From NCBI GenBank assembly GCA_024687205.1, contig JAILES010000094.1, forward strand, positions 23,528 through 87,527: a stretch of 64,000 nucleotides of DNA. The letters are read 5' to 3'. Of the stretch, positions 49,972-59,361 are shown piece after piece. How positions within the stretch are numbered: position 1 is the stretch's first letter; the number at the start of each line of letters is the position of its first letter. The stretch is from Lachnospiraceae bacterium. Its GTDB lineage: Bacteria > Bacillota > Clostridia > Lachnospirales > Lachnospiraceae. Both the position numbers and the translations under genes were made by a program. Below the pieces are notes generated by a model that saw only the letters and a program-made list of their open reading frames with translations, searched no databases and was not told the DNA's origin.

Positions 49972-51773
49972 TGAATAAAGAAAGAAAAATCAAATTCAAC
50001 AGAGTATCAATGATCGCTTACTTCATCAAAGGGAGTAAGCGATTCTTTGCGTTGGGCGTAATTCTTTCGCTGCTCGCTGCATTTCTGGATATGATCAGTC
50101 CCAAGCTGGTGCAGTATACCGTGGATGAAGTGCTGAAGGAAGAGCAGGCTGCGCCGGCTTACGTGATGGAAGGAATGGAACTTCTGGGCGGAAGGCTTTA
50201 TCTGCGTGAGCATCTTTATCTGATCGCGATACTGGTGATACTGACTGCGCTGGTGGCGGCTGTGTGCAGGTATCTGTACAGAGTGGTCAATTCAATAGGT
50301 TCCGAGAGGCTGATCAAGACCATAAGGGATAAGCTCTTTGTACACATAGAGCATCTGCCCAGCTCCTGGTACCAGCAGAACCATACAGGTGACATACTGC
50401 AGAGATGTACTTCAGATGTGGAGACGGTAAAGATGTTCGTATCGGAACAGATGACGGCTCTTTTCAGGGTCGGCATGCTGATAGCGCTGGCTATGTATTT
50501 CATGCTGGGTATCAATAAGAAGCTTGCACTTATCTCAGCAGCATTTATTCCCGTGGTGATACTTTACTCCCTGTTCTTCCATAACAGGATATCTTCTTCC
50601 TTCAAGCTTGCGGATGAAGAAGAGGGCAGGCTTTCTGCCATAGCCCAGGAGAACCTGACGGGCGTACGTGTGGTAAGGGCTTTCGGACGTGAGAGTTTTG
50701 AAAGAGAGAGATTCGAAAAACAGAACGAGGGATATACAAAGATGTGGATACGCCTGATGGCCTGGCTTTCAGCCTTCTGGTGTTCAAACGATCTGATAAC
50801 GGGACTGCAGATAATGCTGATACTGGTGACAGGTGCGGTATTCTGCGTTCGTGGCGAACTTACACCCGGAGGTTATATAGCCATAGTGTCCTATAACGGA
50901 ATGCTGGCCTGGCCCGTAAGGGAACTGGGGCGTGTTATCTCCGATATGAGTAAGGCAGGTGTGGCTGTAGACCGTATCAGATATATCTGTAATTCGCTTA
51001 CCGAAGACGAAGCAGAGGGAAGCGGTGATAAAGAGATAAAGGGCGGAGACATAGTTTTTGAAAACGTGAGTTTCTCCTATGAAGATGACAGGGAAGTATT
51101 AAAGGACATAAACCTGAGGATCAAAGAAGGAAGCACACTTGGAATAATAGGAGCAACAGGTTCGGGGAAATCCACTTTTGCAGCGCTGATGAACAGGATA
51201 TATGAACTGCCGGAGAACTGCGGAAAGATCAGTGTCGGTGGTATCGACATAAAGGAAGCTGACAGACATTCTTTAAGAAAGCATATATCAATGGTACTGC
51301 AGGAACCCTATCTTTTCTCGCGTACACTGAAAGAGAATATCGCGATCACCAAAGCAGAAGTGAAAGAAAAAGAGCTGGAAAGAGCAGTATCTGCTGCACA
51401 GCTGAAGAGTACCATAGAAAAGTTTACGGACGGCTATGAAACTTTTGTCGGTGAAAGAGGTGTGACTCTTTCCGGAGGACAGAAGCAGAGAACAGCCATA
51501 GCACAGGTGATAATGAATGACGCTCCGGTGATGATCTTTGATGATTCGCTGTCGGCTGTTGATATGGAAACCGATGCGAAGATAAGGAAAGCGATCAAAG
51601 AGAAAACAAAGGGAAAGACTCTGATACTGATTTCCCACAGGATAGCAACAGTGCAGGATGCCGATGAGATCATCGTCATGGATAAGGGGCGTATAGCCGA
51701 AAGAGGAACACATGCCGAGCTGCTTGAAAAGCACGGCATTTACAGGGAGATATATGAGATACAACAGGGATAA
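49971..51773 (+). CDS. ABC exporter half-transporter, subunit with degenerate catalytic site
   Basis: A 600-residue TMD-NBD protein: six transmembrane helices in residues about 15-320, then Walker A GATGSGKST, Q loop VLQEPYLFS, signature TLSGGQKQR, Walker B VMIFDDSLSAVD, switch ISHRI. The usual catalytic Glu after Walker B is Asp here (FDDS). The partner gene overlaps by 20 bases, and has a canonical Glu but an altered signature; so the pair is a heterodimer with one active and one degenerate ATP site, as in TM287/288 and BmrCD. Confidence 0.94.
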   Translation: MNKERKIKFNRVSMIAYFIKGSKRFFALGVILSLLAAFLDMISPKLVQYTVDEVLKEEQAAPAYVMEGMELLGGRLYLREHLYLIAILVILTALVAAVCRYLYRVVNSIGSERLIKTIRDKLFVHIEHLPSSWYQQNHTGDILQRCTSDVETVKMFVSEQMTALFRVGMLIALAMYFMLGINKKLALISAAFIPVVILYSLFFHNRISSSFKLADEEEGRLSAIAQENLTGVRVVRAFGRESFERERFEKQNEGYTKMWIRLMAWLSAFWCSNDLITGLQIMLILVTGAVFCVRGELTPGGYIAIVSYNGMLAWPVRELGRVISDMSKAGVAVDRIRYICNSLTEDEAEGSGDKEIKGGDIVFENVSFSYEDDREVLKDINLRIKEGSTLGIIGATGSGKSTFAALMNRIYELPENCGKISVGGIDIKEADRHSLRKHISMVLQEPYLFSRTLKENIAITKAEVKEKELERAVSAAQLKSTIEKFTDGYETFVGERGVTLSGGQKQRTAIAQVIMNDAPVMIFDDSLSAVDMETDAKIRKAIKEKTKGKTLILISHRIATVQDADEIIVMDKGRIAERGTHAELLEKHGIYREIYEIQQG

Positions 51774-53568
51774 GGAAGAAACGGTAAGCCTCCCCTTTTT
51801 CGGGGTGCCTAAACTGATACCGTACATAAGGAAATATGTTCCGTGGATCATTACGATGGTCATTCTTGGCATGTTCGCAAGTCTCATAGATTCTGCGGTT
51901 CCCCTGATGCAGAGATTTGCCCTCGATAATTTTGTGGGAAAGAAGACACTGGAGGGATTGAAAGTATTTATCATCTTCTATGTGCTGATGATAGTCGTCT
52001 ACATGATAGTGAATTTCTTTACCACCTATCTTTGCGGAAAGGTGGAGATGAGCGTGGATCGGGACCTTCGGAACGCGGCATTCAACCATCTGCAGGAACT
52101 GTCTTTCTCGTATTTTAATCAGAATAATGTGGGCTACATACATGCCAGAGTCATGAGCGACACGGGAAAGATAGGCGTGATGATGGCCTGGCGTCTGATG
52201 GATATTGTATGGCACGGTTCCTATGTGATCTTCTGTCTTATAATGATGTTCATACTTAATTGGAAACTGGCTCTGTGGGTGGCAGTGCTGGTACCGCTGG
52301 TAACGGTGCTCATATCCGTCTTTCAGAAGAAGCTTGTAAAACTGAACAGACAGATAAGAGAACTCAATTCCACAATAACTTCCGATTTCAATGAAGGTAT
52401 AAGCGGAGCAAAGGCAATAAAGACCCTTGCGGTGGAAGACAGGATATACGGAGACTTCAGGGAAGATACGGAACAGATGAGATCGAGAAGCATTAAGGCT
52501 ACGCATTATTCTTCTTTGTTTACTTCCAGCGTGATGATGGTAAGTTCCATAGCACTCGGACTTGTACTGTGGCGCGGAGGGATCATCACACTTAACGGAG
52601 TGATAGAGATAGGAACGCTGTCGGCTTTCCTGACATATTCACTGCATCTGATGGAACCCATACAGTGGATCGTCATGACCATATCGGAACTGATCTCGGT
52701 ACAGGTCAATGTGGAGAGACTTACAAGGCTTCTGGAAACGAAAACGGAAGTTGCGGATACCGAGGAAGTGATCGCCAAGTATGGCGGTACCTTTGATCCT
52801 AAAAGAGAGAACTGGGAAGAACTGGAAGGCGATGTTGAATTTGAGGATGTATCATTCCATTATCCGGATGGCGAGGAATATGTGCTGGAACACTTTAATC
52901 TGAAGGTTCCCAAGGGCACTAATGTTGCAATAGTCGGAGAGACCGGCGCAGGTAAATCGACGCTGGTAAATCTCGTATGCAGATTCTTTGAACCCACCGA
53001 AGGCCGTGTGCTGATAGACGGACGTGATGCCAGGGAAAGATCCATACTCTGGCTGCATTCCAATATAGGCTATGTACTGCAGACACCGCATCTTTTCTCG
53101 GGATCCATTAGAGAGAATCTTAAGTATGGTAATCCGGAGGCAACAGATGAAGAGATATGGGACGCACTGAAAAAAGTATGTGCGGATGAAATAGTTAAAA
53201 ATATGAAACAGGATCTGGATACTGATGTGGGAGAAGGCGGAGACAGTCTGTCTACCGGCGAGAAGCAGCTGATAAGTTTTGCGAGAGCCCTGCTTGCAGA
53301 TCCTGCTATACTGGTACTTGACGAAGCGACGGCTTCCATTGATACTGTAACGGAGAAGCGTTTGCAGGATGCGATCAAGACCGTGACAAAAGGCCGTACA
53401 TCCTTTATGATAGCACACAGATTATCGACCATAGTTGATGCCGACATAATATTGCTTGTTTCGGACGGAAAGATCAAAGAGCGTGGAACTCATAAAGAAC
53501 TGCTTGAGAAAAAGGGCGCGTATTATGAGCTGTATATGAGTATGAAAACAGGAATGGAGATAGGATGA
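51754..53568 (+). CDS. ABC exporter half-transporter, subunit with canonical Walker B
   Basis: A 604-residue TMD-NBD protein with six transmembrane helices, Walker A GETGAGKST, Q loop VLQTPHLFS, signature SLSTGEKQL (altered from LSGGQ), Walker B AILVLDEATASID with the catalytic Glu, and switch IAHRLST. The ATG at 51754 is preceded by AGGGAG and lies within the end of the first subunit gene. Together they should export a drug, lipid or peptide. Overlaps aroA by 4 bases. Confidence 0.94.
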   Translation: MRYNRDKEETVSLPFFGVPKLIPYIRKYVPWIITMVILGMFASLIDSAVPLMQRFALDNFVGKKTLEGLKVFIIFYVLMIVVYMIVNFFTTYLCGKVEMSVDRDLRNAAFNHLQELSFSYFNQNNVGYIHARVMSDTGKIGVMMAWRLMDIVWHGSYVIFCLIMMFILNWKLALWVAVLVPLVTVLISVFQKKLVKLNRQIRELNSTITSDFNEGISGAKAIKTLAVEDRIYGDFREDTEQMRSRSIKATHYSSLFTSSVMMVSSIALGLVLWRGGIITLNGVIEIGTLSAFLTYSLHLMEPIQWIVMTISELISVQVNVERLTRLLETKTEVADTEEVIAKYGGTFDPKRENWEELEGDVEFEDVSFHYPDGEEYVLEHFNLKVPKGTNVAIVGETGAGKSTLVNLVCRFFEPTEGRVLIDGRDARERSILWLHSNIGYVLQTPHLFSGSIRENLKYGNPEATDEEIWDALKKVCADEIVKNMKQDLDTDVGEGGDSLSTGEKQLISFARALLADPAILVLDEATASIDTVTEKRLQDAIKTVTKGRTSFMIAHRLSTIVDADIILLVSDGKIKERGTHKELLEKKGAYYELYMSMKTGMEIG

Positions 53569-54779
53569 AAATAAGTGTACCCGGTTCAAAATCCATAACC
53601 AACAGAGCTCTTCTGCTTGCAGCATTATCTGAAGGAGAGAGCGTGCTTACCGGCTGCATGGCCGGAGGCGACGGCGGACAGTTTCTTTCCTGTGTACGTG
53701 AACTCGGATTTGAGACCCGTGAAGAGATCGAAGACGAGAATGCTATAGTTAAGAATAAAAGCATAACCATCAGAGGACTTGGAGGGAAACTTCCGAAGAA
53801 AAAGGCTGAGGTCTATGTGGGAAGTGCAGGAACGGCGGCGCGTTTTCTTGCGGCACTGACGGCTTTCTCGGACGGTGAGTATATGTTTGATGCTTCGGAG
53901 CAGATGAAGAAAAGACCCATGAAGGATCTGACCGATGTCCTTCAGTCTGCCGGTGCTGAAATAGTATTTACCGGGAAAGAAGGATACTTCCCGATGAAGA
54001 TAAAAGGAGCCGGGAAGGTTCCCGAAGTAATGAAGGTAAATATTGACAGGAGTTCTCAGTTTTTAAGCGCACTCATGATAGCAGCGGGAGCCGGTAAAAC
54101 CGAATGCAGGATAGAGGTCGAAGGTTCTCACGGACTTGCATATGTGGATATGACCGCAAAGATGATGGAAAGCTTCGGAGCGGAAGTAAAAAAAGAAGCT
54201 GATGCATATATAATAAAAAGCGAGGGATATAAAGCCTGCAGATATGCGGTAGAGCCGGATATGAGTGCGGCAGCATATTTCTATGCTGCATCGCTTTTAA
54301 ACGGAAAGGATTATGAGATAAGCGGTGCAGGGGCTAAAAGTCTGCAGGGCGATGCGGAATTCAGAAAAGTACTTGATAAGATGCGGGGTGAGAACGGGAG
54401 TATACGCGGTAACATGACCGTTGATATGTCTGCAATGTCTGACCAGGCACTTACACTGGCCGTGATCTCGGCGTATGCTGACGGCCCAGTGACTATCAAA
54501 GGGATAAGTCATATCAGACTGCAGGAATGTGACCGTGTGGCAGCCATAAGGAACAACCTGGAGCGCATGGGCATACGCACTGAAGAAACGGAAGACAGTG
54601 TCACCGTATTTCCCTGTGAAGCAAAGGGCGCTGAGATCGAGACCTATGAAGATCACAGGGTAGCCATGAGCTTTGCGCTTGCGGGTCTGCGTACGGAAGG
54701 AATAGTGATAAAAGATCCGGATTGTGTAAAGAAGACTTTTCCGGAATATTTTGAGGTATTAAAGAGCATCAATGGGTGA
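53565..54779 (+). CDS. aroA: 3-phosphoshikimate 1-carboxyvinyltransferase (EPSP synthase)
   Basis: Sixth step of the shikimate pathway: joins PEP to shikimate 3-phosphate. The 404-residue protein starts MKISVPGSKSITNRALLLAA (Lys and Arg of the substrate site), then GSAGTAARFLAAL, SSQFLSALMIA, DMSAAAYFYAA (Asp of the active site), ISHIRLQECDRVAAI (Glu-Cys-Asp-Arg), and EDHRVAMSFALAG. It is shorter than the 427-residue E. coli enzyme and the Asn-Ala-Gly-Thr loop reads Ser-Ala-Gly-Thr. No other aromatic pathway genes are near. It overlaps the exporter by 4 bases and the polymerase by 8. Confidence 0.93.
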   Translation: MKISVPGSKSITNRALLLAALSEGESVLTGCMAGGDGGQFLSCVRELGFETREEIEDENAIVKNKSITIRGLGGKLPKKKAEVYVGSAGTAARFLAALTAFSDGEYMFDASEQMKKRPMKDLTDVLQSAGAEIVFTGKEGYFPMKIKGAGKVPEVMKVNIDRSSQFLSALMIAAGAGKTECRIEVEGSHGLAYVDMTAKMMESFGAEVKKEADAYIIKSEGYKACRYAVEPDMSAAAYFYAASLLNGKDYEISGAGAKSLQGDAEFRKVLDKMRGENGSIRGNMTVDMSAMSDQALTLAVISAYADGPVTIKGISHIRLQECDRVAAIRNNLERMGIRTEETEDSVTVFPCEAKGAEIETYEDHRVAMSFALAGLRTEGIVIKDPDCVKKTFPEYFEVLKSING

Positions 54780-56208
54780 TTACATCGCTATAGATCTGAA
54801 ATCTTTTTATGCGTCTGTTGAATGCGTGGAAAGGGGACTGGATCCGCTGAAAGCAATGCTGGTGGTGGCAGATCCCACGCGTACCGAGAAGACTATCTGT
54901 CTTGCGGTTTCTCCTGCTTTAAAAGCATACGGCATACCCGGAAGAGCAAGACTTTTTGAAGTGCTTGCAAAGGTTAATGCGATAAACAAAAACCGCAGTA
55001 CCGGGAAGCTTGAGTTTATAACAGCACCTCCGAGAATGGCTCTGTATATGGAATACAGCAGCAGGATATTTGATATCTATCTGAAATATGTCGCAGCTGA
55101 AGATATGCATGTTTACTCGGTTGACGAGGTTTTCATAGATGCTACGCAGTATTTAAAAACCTATGGGATGACAGCTCATGAACTGGCGCTGACCATGATA
55201 AGGGATGTCCTGAAAACAACGGGGATCACGGCAACCGCCGGGATAGGAACGAATCTTTATCTTGCAAAGATTGCGATGGATATAGAAGCAAAGCACATGG
55301 AAGCTGATGAAGACGGGGTAAGGATCGCGGAGCTTAACGAGAGGAGTTATCGTGAGAACCTTTGGAACCATACGCCTATAACGGATTTCTGGAGAGTGGG
55401 CGGAGGTATAGCAAAGAAGCTGGCTGCATATCAGATATATACCATGGGCGATATCGCACGCTGCTCTATCGGAAGTGAAACAGATATCTGGAATGAAGAA
55501 CTGCTCTATAAACTCTTCGGTGTGAATGCGGAACTTCTGATAGATCATGCCTGGGGCTGGGAACCCTGCACGATGGATAAGATAAAATCCTATAAGGCTG
55601 AAGGTCACAGCCTTGGTTCCGGACAGGTATTAAAGGAGCCCTACGATCATGAGAAGACTGCCATCATAGTAAGGGAGATGACGGAACTGCTGGTCCTTGA
55701 TCTGGTGGATAAAAAGCTGGTGACGGATCAGGTTCTTCTGGATATCGGTTATGATGCGGATAATCTGAAAAATGAAGAGGTACTTGACAGATACCGTGAT
55801 AGTCTTAAGATAGACAGGTACGGCAGATATGTTCCCGCACCTGCACATGGCAGTGCAAATCTCGGCAGGTTCACCTCATCGGGAAAGCTCATTGTCGATG
55901 CAATGATGGAACTGTATGAAAGTATCACTGATAAAGATCTGCTGGTACGAAGACTGTCGGTCACGGCGAATCATGTACAGTATGAGAAAGATATGGAAAA
56001 GCAGTACGAGCAGCTGGATCTGTTCAGTATGCTGGAACCTGAAAAAGCAGTGGATGAAGAAGCGCTGAGAAAAGAAAGGGCACTGCAGGAAGCGGAGCTT
56101 AAGATACAGAAAAAATACGGTAAGAACGCCATTCTTAAAGGAGTGAACCTGAAAGAAGGAGCGATGACCATAGAGAGAAACGGCCAGATAGGAGGACATA
56201 AAGCTTGA
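54772..56208 (+). CDS. Y-family DNA polymerase (DinB/UmuC-like repair protein)
   Basis: Translesion polymerase of 478 residues. The palm has IAIDLKSFYASVECVERGLD (first metal Asp and YASVE), and HVYSVDEVFID (SxDE catalytic pair, about residues 107-117). TATAGIGTNLYLAKIAMD and the helix-hairpin-helix region VGGGIAKKLAAYQIYTMGDI follow, then the little-finger domain and an acidic/basic tail. The form is that of Firmicutes UvrX/YqjW-like proteins, longer than DinB (about 350). Overlaps aroA by 8 bases and CotH by 4. Confidence 0.92.
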   Translation: MGDYIAIDLKSFYASVECVERGLDPLKAMLVVADPTRTEKTICLAVSPALKAYGIPGRARLFEVLAKVNAINKNRSTGKLEFITAPPRMALYMEYSSRIFDIYLKYVAAEDMHVYSVDEVFIDATQYLKTYGMTAHELALTMIRDVLKTTGITATAGIGTNLYLAKIAMDIEAKHMEADEDGVRIAELNERSYRENLWNHTPITDFWRVGGGIAKKLAAYQIYTMGDIARCSIGSETDIWNEELLYKLFGVNAELLIDHAWGWEPCTMDKIKSYKAEGHSLGSGQVLKEPYDHEKTAIIVREMTELLVLDLVDKKLVTDQVLLDIGYDADNLKNEEVLDRYRDSLKIDRYGRYVPAPAHGSANLGRFTSSGKLIVDAMMELYESITDKDLLVRRLSVTANHVQYEKDMEKQYEQLDLFSMLEPEKAVDEEALRKERALQEAELKIQKKYGKNAILKGVNLKEGAMTIERNGQIGGHKA

Positions 56209-57656
56209 AAAAGAGAATACTTGCAGGAATACTATGTACGGTGCTTTTATTCGGAGCATGCGGCACCGATCCTTCGGATATGAAGATAGGAGGAAAGGGT
56301 GACCTCTCTTCTGTACCCGGTGCCGGAGATGAAGAAAATGATATGCCTCAGAACGAACTGTCAGAAGTACCATTGGACATTGAAGGCTGGCGCAATGCAT
56401 CCGTCGGACTGGGATTATCCACTCCCGAGCGTAAGACCCACGAAGCAAAACCTGATGTAAGGGATGCACGCATGGCAGAGGCAGAGACGGTATTAAAGAA
56501 CAGTTCGCTGCCAAGAGTGAACATATATATGGAGGATGATTATCTTTTATATAAATCGGAATATACTCAGGCAATGATAGGGATATCAAATGCCGGAGAG
56601 TATGATCTCGATCCTCAGGAAGGCAGGGTAAGGATAAGAGGTAATTCGACTTCACTGGAAAAAAAGCTTCCCCTGAAGATACATTTTGAAAAGAAGCAGG
56701 AAGTATTCGGACATCCGGCTGAGAAGAGCTGGACACTTATTGCGAATTATTACGATAAAACGGCACTGCATAACAAGATAGCTTATGATCTGTACGGATT
56801 CCTTGCTCCTGAGGGTACTTTCGTGCCCATGTGCGAATTTGTTGATCTATATGTGAACGATATGTTCTGCGGAGTTTATACTCTCTGCGACCAGGTGGAG
56901 ACCGGGGACGGCAGGGTAGATATCAGATCAAAGACCGATGCGGCTCCGGAGGAAACGGATTTCCTCATAGAGCAGGATTACCGTGCTTACTTTGACGGTG
57001 GCGGAACAGAAGGACTTGACTGGTTCTACAGTACCTGGACAGAAGACTGCTTTACGGTGGAGAGTCCGGAGGATAAATATCTTAATGAAGAAAAGACCGC
57101 ATATATACAGGATTATATAGACCAGGTATATGAAGCAGGGCTTTTGGGACGCTGGGATGTGATACAGAGTCTGATCGATGTTGACAGTTTTATCGCGGGC
57201 TTTATGGCTGCAGACATGATCAAGAGTGTGGATATCAGGCAATCCAGTGTATATTTCTATAAGCTCGGCGGCGGTAAGCTTTATTTCGGTCCGCTCTGGG
57301 ACTGTGACCTGACTTTCGGTTCAGGAGAAGAAGGCGGCATCGAAGCCTCAATGGCGGAAGGGAATTTCTTATTTGCTGCGCTGATCAGGACACCGGAATT
57401 CAGACATATGTATATCGACAGATATAATGAGGTGAGGGATGAGGCCCAGGAATTCGTCTTAGGCAAGATAGACGAATATGCTGAAAAATATAATGCCGAG
57501 CTTTCCAATGAATTCCAAAACTGGACTCTGGATATGAATTTCTGCTGTGAAGAAATGCAGCAGATAGCCGATTACAGCGGTCAGATCGAGTTCATGAAAA
57601 ACTGGTTTGTCGACAGGCTGGAATGGCTTGATATGAGATATGGTGTGATATACTGA
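56205..57656 (+). CDS. CotH kinase-family lipoprotein
   Basis: A 483-residue exported protein: lipobox LFGAC (Cys19), a polar linker, then the CotH domain, an atypical protein-kinase-like fold. Features: VRIRGNSTSLEKKLPLKIHF, KSWTLIANYYDKTALHNKIAYDL, VYTLCDQVETGDGRVDI, ETDFLIEQDYRAYFD, and LYFGPLWDCDLTFGSG with metal-binding Asp. TTG start at 56205, 8 bases after AGGAGG and overlapping the polymerase stop. It heads the CotH-VTC-DUF4956 group, although two decayed regulatory genes now separate it from VTC. Confidence 0.9.
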   Translation: MKKRILAGILCTVLLFGACGTDPSDMKIGGKGDLSSVPGAGDEENDMPQNELSEVPLDIEGWRNASVGLGLSTPERKTHEAKPDVRDARMAEAETVLKNSSLPRVNIYMEDDYLLYKSEYTQAMIGISNAGEYDLDPQEGRVRIRGNSTSLEKKLPLKIHFEKKQEVFGHPAEKSWTLIANYYDKTALHNKIAYDLYGFLAPEGTFVPMCEFVDLYVNDMFCGVYTLCDQVETGDGRVDIRSKTDAAPEETDFLIEQDYRAYFDGGGTEGLDWFYSTWTEDCFTVESPEDKYLNEEKTAYIQDYIDQVYEAGLLGRWDVIQSLIDVDSFIAGFMAADMIKSVDIRQSSVYFYKLGGGKLYFGPLWDCDLTFGSGEEGGIEASMAEGNFLFAALIRTPEFRHMYIDRYNEVRDEAQEFVLGKIDEYAEKYNAELSNEFQNWTLDMNFCCEEMQQIADYSGQIEFMKNWFVDRLEWLDMRYGVIY

Positions 57657-57658
57657 AT

Positions 57659-58301
57659 ATGCGTATTCTGATCGTAGAAGATGAAAAAGCTCTTGCGGAG
57701 CTGATATCCGATCGTTTGAAAAGGGATCACTATTCTGTTGATATTTCAAACGATGGCGAAGAGGGCAAAGGTAGACGGTATCACTATACTTAAAGAGGTA
57801 CGTAAGCAGGATAAAGACATAAAGCTTATCATGCTTACCGCAAAAGGAGAGCTGGAGGACCGTCTTCTTGGTTTTGAAAACGGAGCAAATGACTACGTTC
57901 CGAAACCTTTTCATATTGATGAGCTTGCAGCTCGTGTGAACGCGCAGCTTAATATAGCAAAGGCTGTTGAGAATATGCTGGAATTCGGAGATATAGTATT
58001 GGATTACCGTGCATCAAAAGTACGCTGCATAAAAAACAGTGAGGATGTAGGGGTAAATAATAAAGAGTTTCAGCTTCTGGAGTACCTGATGAGTAATCCG
58101 GACAGGATACTGTCAAGGGAGATGATCTATGACCGGATATGGGGAATGGATTCGGAGGCGGTGTCCAATAATCTGGAAGCGCAGATGATGGGACTGAACA
58201 GCTGCGCAACCTGGATGTTCTGGAAAACAAAAGAGGGATACGGGAGCCCGGGCAGGGAGAACGTGAGAGCGGGATCGATAAACCGGAAGGCCGGAGAATG
58301 A
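57659..58301 (+). pseudogene. OmpR-family response regulator, decayed (receiver deletion and foreign 3' patch)
   Basis: ATG 57659 opens MRILIVEDEKALAELISD to NDGEEG, then shifts frame and stops at 57791-57793. The receiver resumes in another frame at 57768 with KVDGITILKEV, so about 20 codons that should hold the phospho-acceptor motif (a DLIILDVMLP-like block) are missing. The rest, LIMLTAKGELEDRL, NDYVPKPF, the winged helix FQLLEYLMSNPDRILSREM to SEAVSNNLE, is family-like. Then, where an xYISFxRKK block is expected, the sequence changes to a 34-base copy of nitroreductase code (58172-58205) and unrelated codons. The last recognition-helix and wing residues are lost. Not expected to function. 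Confidence 0.85.
58172..58205 (+). repeat. 34-base segment identical to 20329-20362, at the deletion junction
   Basis: Exact copy of nitroreductase-gene sequence in the same orientation and in the same codon frame (LEAQMMGLNSC), inserted where the regulator's C-terminal end and the kinase's N-terminal helix should be. Flanking bases differ on both sides. Confidence 0.95.
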
Positions 58302-59338
58302 GGTCACGGGATATGGAAAATGTGATGATCCTGGATCACGAGATCTATATCGTGGAGATACAGGATGGGGAGATCAGCGAAGTGATAAATCCCGGCAATT
58401 CGTCTGAGGATTTTGATGTAAATGCGGTGGCGTCAGAGATCATTTCCAAAGAAGCTCATGACCGGATCTGCGCGGAGAACCTGTATTTCAGCAGTTATTC
58501 ATATAAGTATAACATGAACGAATCCATAGTGATCATAAACAATAAGGAAATAAAGCAGAAGCTGTGGACTTTGCTTGCAGAATCACTTTTGCTGACTGTA
58601 CTGGCGGAAATACTGATAGTATTTATATCACGTATGATAACGAAGTGGATAACAAAACCGGCGGAAGAAGCATTTGAACGCCAAAAAGAGTTTGTGGCGG
58701 ATGCATCTCATGAGCTGAAGACCCCGCTTGCAGTGATCATGGCATCGGCTGATGAGCTGCAGAACTCAGCAGGTGATCCGAAGTATGTTGAGAATATCCG
58801 TTATGAGTCTGATCGTATGAATAAGCTGATCACGGGACTCCTTAATCTGTCACGTCTGGAAAGCGAAGAGGATATCGTAGCTTTCAAAGAGGAAGATCTG
58901 TCTCGTATAATCGAAAAAACCTGCATGGCATATGAAGCGGTTGCATATGAGAGCGGAGTATCGGTTTATACGGATATAGAGGAAGGACTGTTATGCAGAT
59001 GTAATAAAGAAGAGATCGAGCAGATGACAGCCACGATACTGGATAATGCAGTCCGTCACAGTTATAAGGATACCACTGTGAAGGTACTGGCTGCTTCAGG
59101 AAAGGGAAAAGCTTTTATAGATATTCAGGTTATAAATACAGGGGATCCGATACCGAAAGAGGAAGAAGAAAGGATATATGAGCGCTTTTATCGCGGGGAC
59201 AGAGCCAGAAGCCGCGAGGAGAACCGGTACGGTCTGGGGCTTGCCATCGCAAGGAGGATAGCACGTAACCATAACGGAGATATAAAGGCCTATTCCGGGA
59301 ACGGAGAGACAGTATTCAGGATCACGCTCCGCAAATAG
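58298..59338 (+). CDS. sensor histidine kinase lacking its N-terminal membrane helix
   Basis: A 346-residue frame holding the outer-sensor remainder (VMILDHEIYIVEIQDGEI), one transmembrane helix (LLAESLLLTVLAEILIVFI, about residues 92-112), HisKA with VADASHELKTPLAVIMAS, N box MTATILDNAVRHS, and G box RYGLGLAIARRIARNHNG. The catalytic core appears intact. Kinases of this type start with a first transmembrane helix ahead of the sensor; here the frame is open only back to 58172 and gives no hydrophobic stretch, so that part was deleted with the regulator end. ATG 58298 or 58313 could be used, neither with a good ribosome site. Likely inactive as a sensor. Confidence 0.75.
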   Translation: MRSRDMENVMILDHEIYIVEIQDGEISEVINPGNSSEDFDVNAVASEIISKEAHDRICAENLYFSSYSYKYNMNESIVIINNKEIKQKLWTLLAESLLLTVLAEILIVFISRMITKWITKPAEEAFERQKEFVADASHELKTPLAVIMASADELQNSAGDPKYVENIRYESDRMNKLITGLLNLSRLESEEDIVAFKEEDLSRIIEKTCMAYEAVAYESGVSVYTDIEEGLLCRCNKEEIEQMTATILDNAVRHSYKDTTVKVLAASGKGKAFIDIQVINTGDPIPKEEEERIYERFYRGDRARSREENRYGLGLAIARRIARNHNGDIKAYSGNGETVFRITLRK

Positions 59339-59361
59339 GAGTTTTTGAGAGTTTTCAACGG

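Noticed and set aside
53565..54779. aroA considered as a fosfomycin-target MurA homologue
   Set aside because: The KSITNRALLLAA start, DMSAAAYFYAA and DHRVAMSFALAG motifs are those of EPSP synthase, and MurA's active-site Cys loop is not seen.
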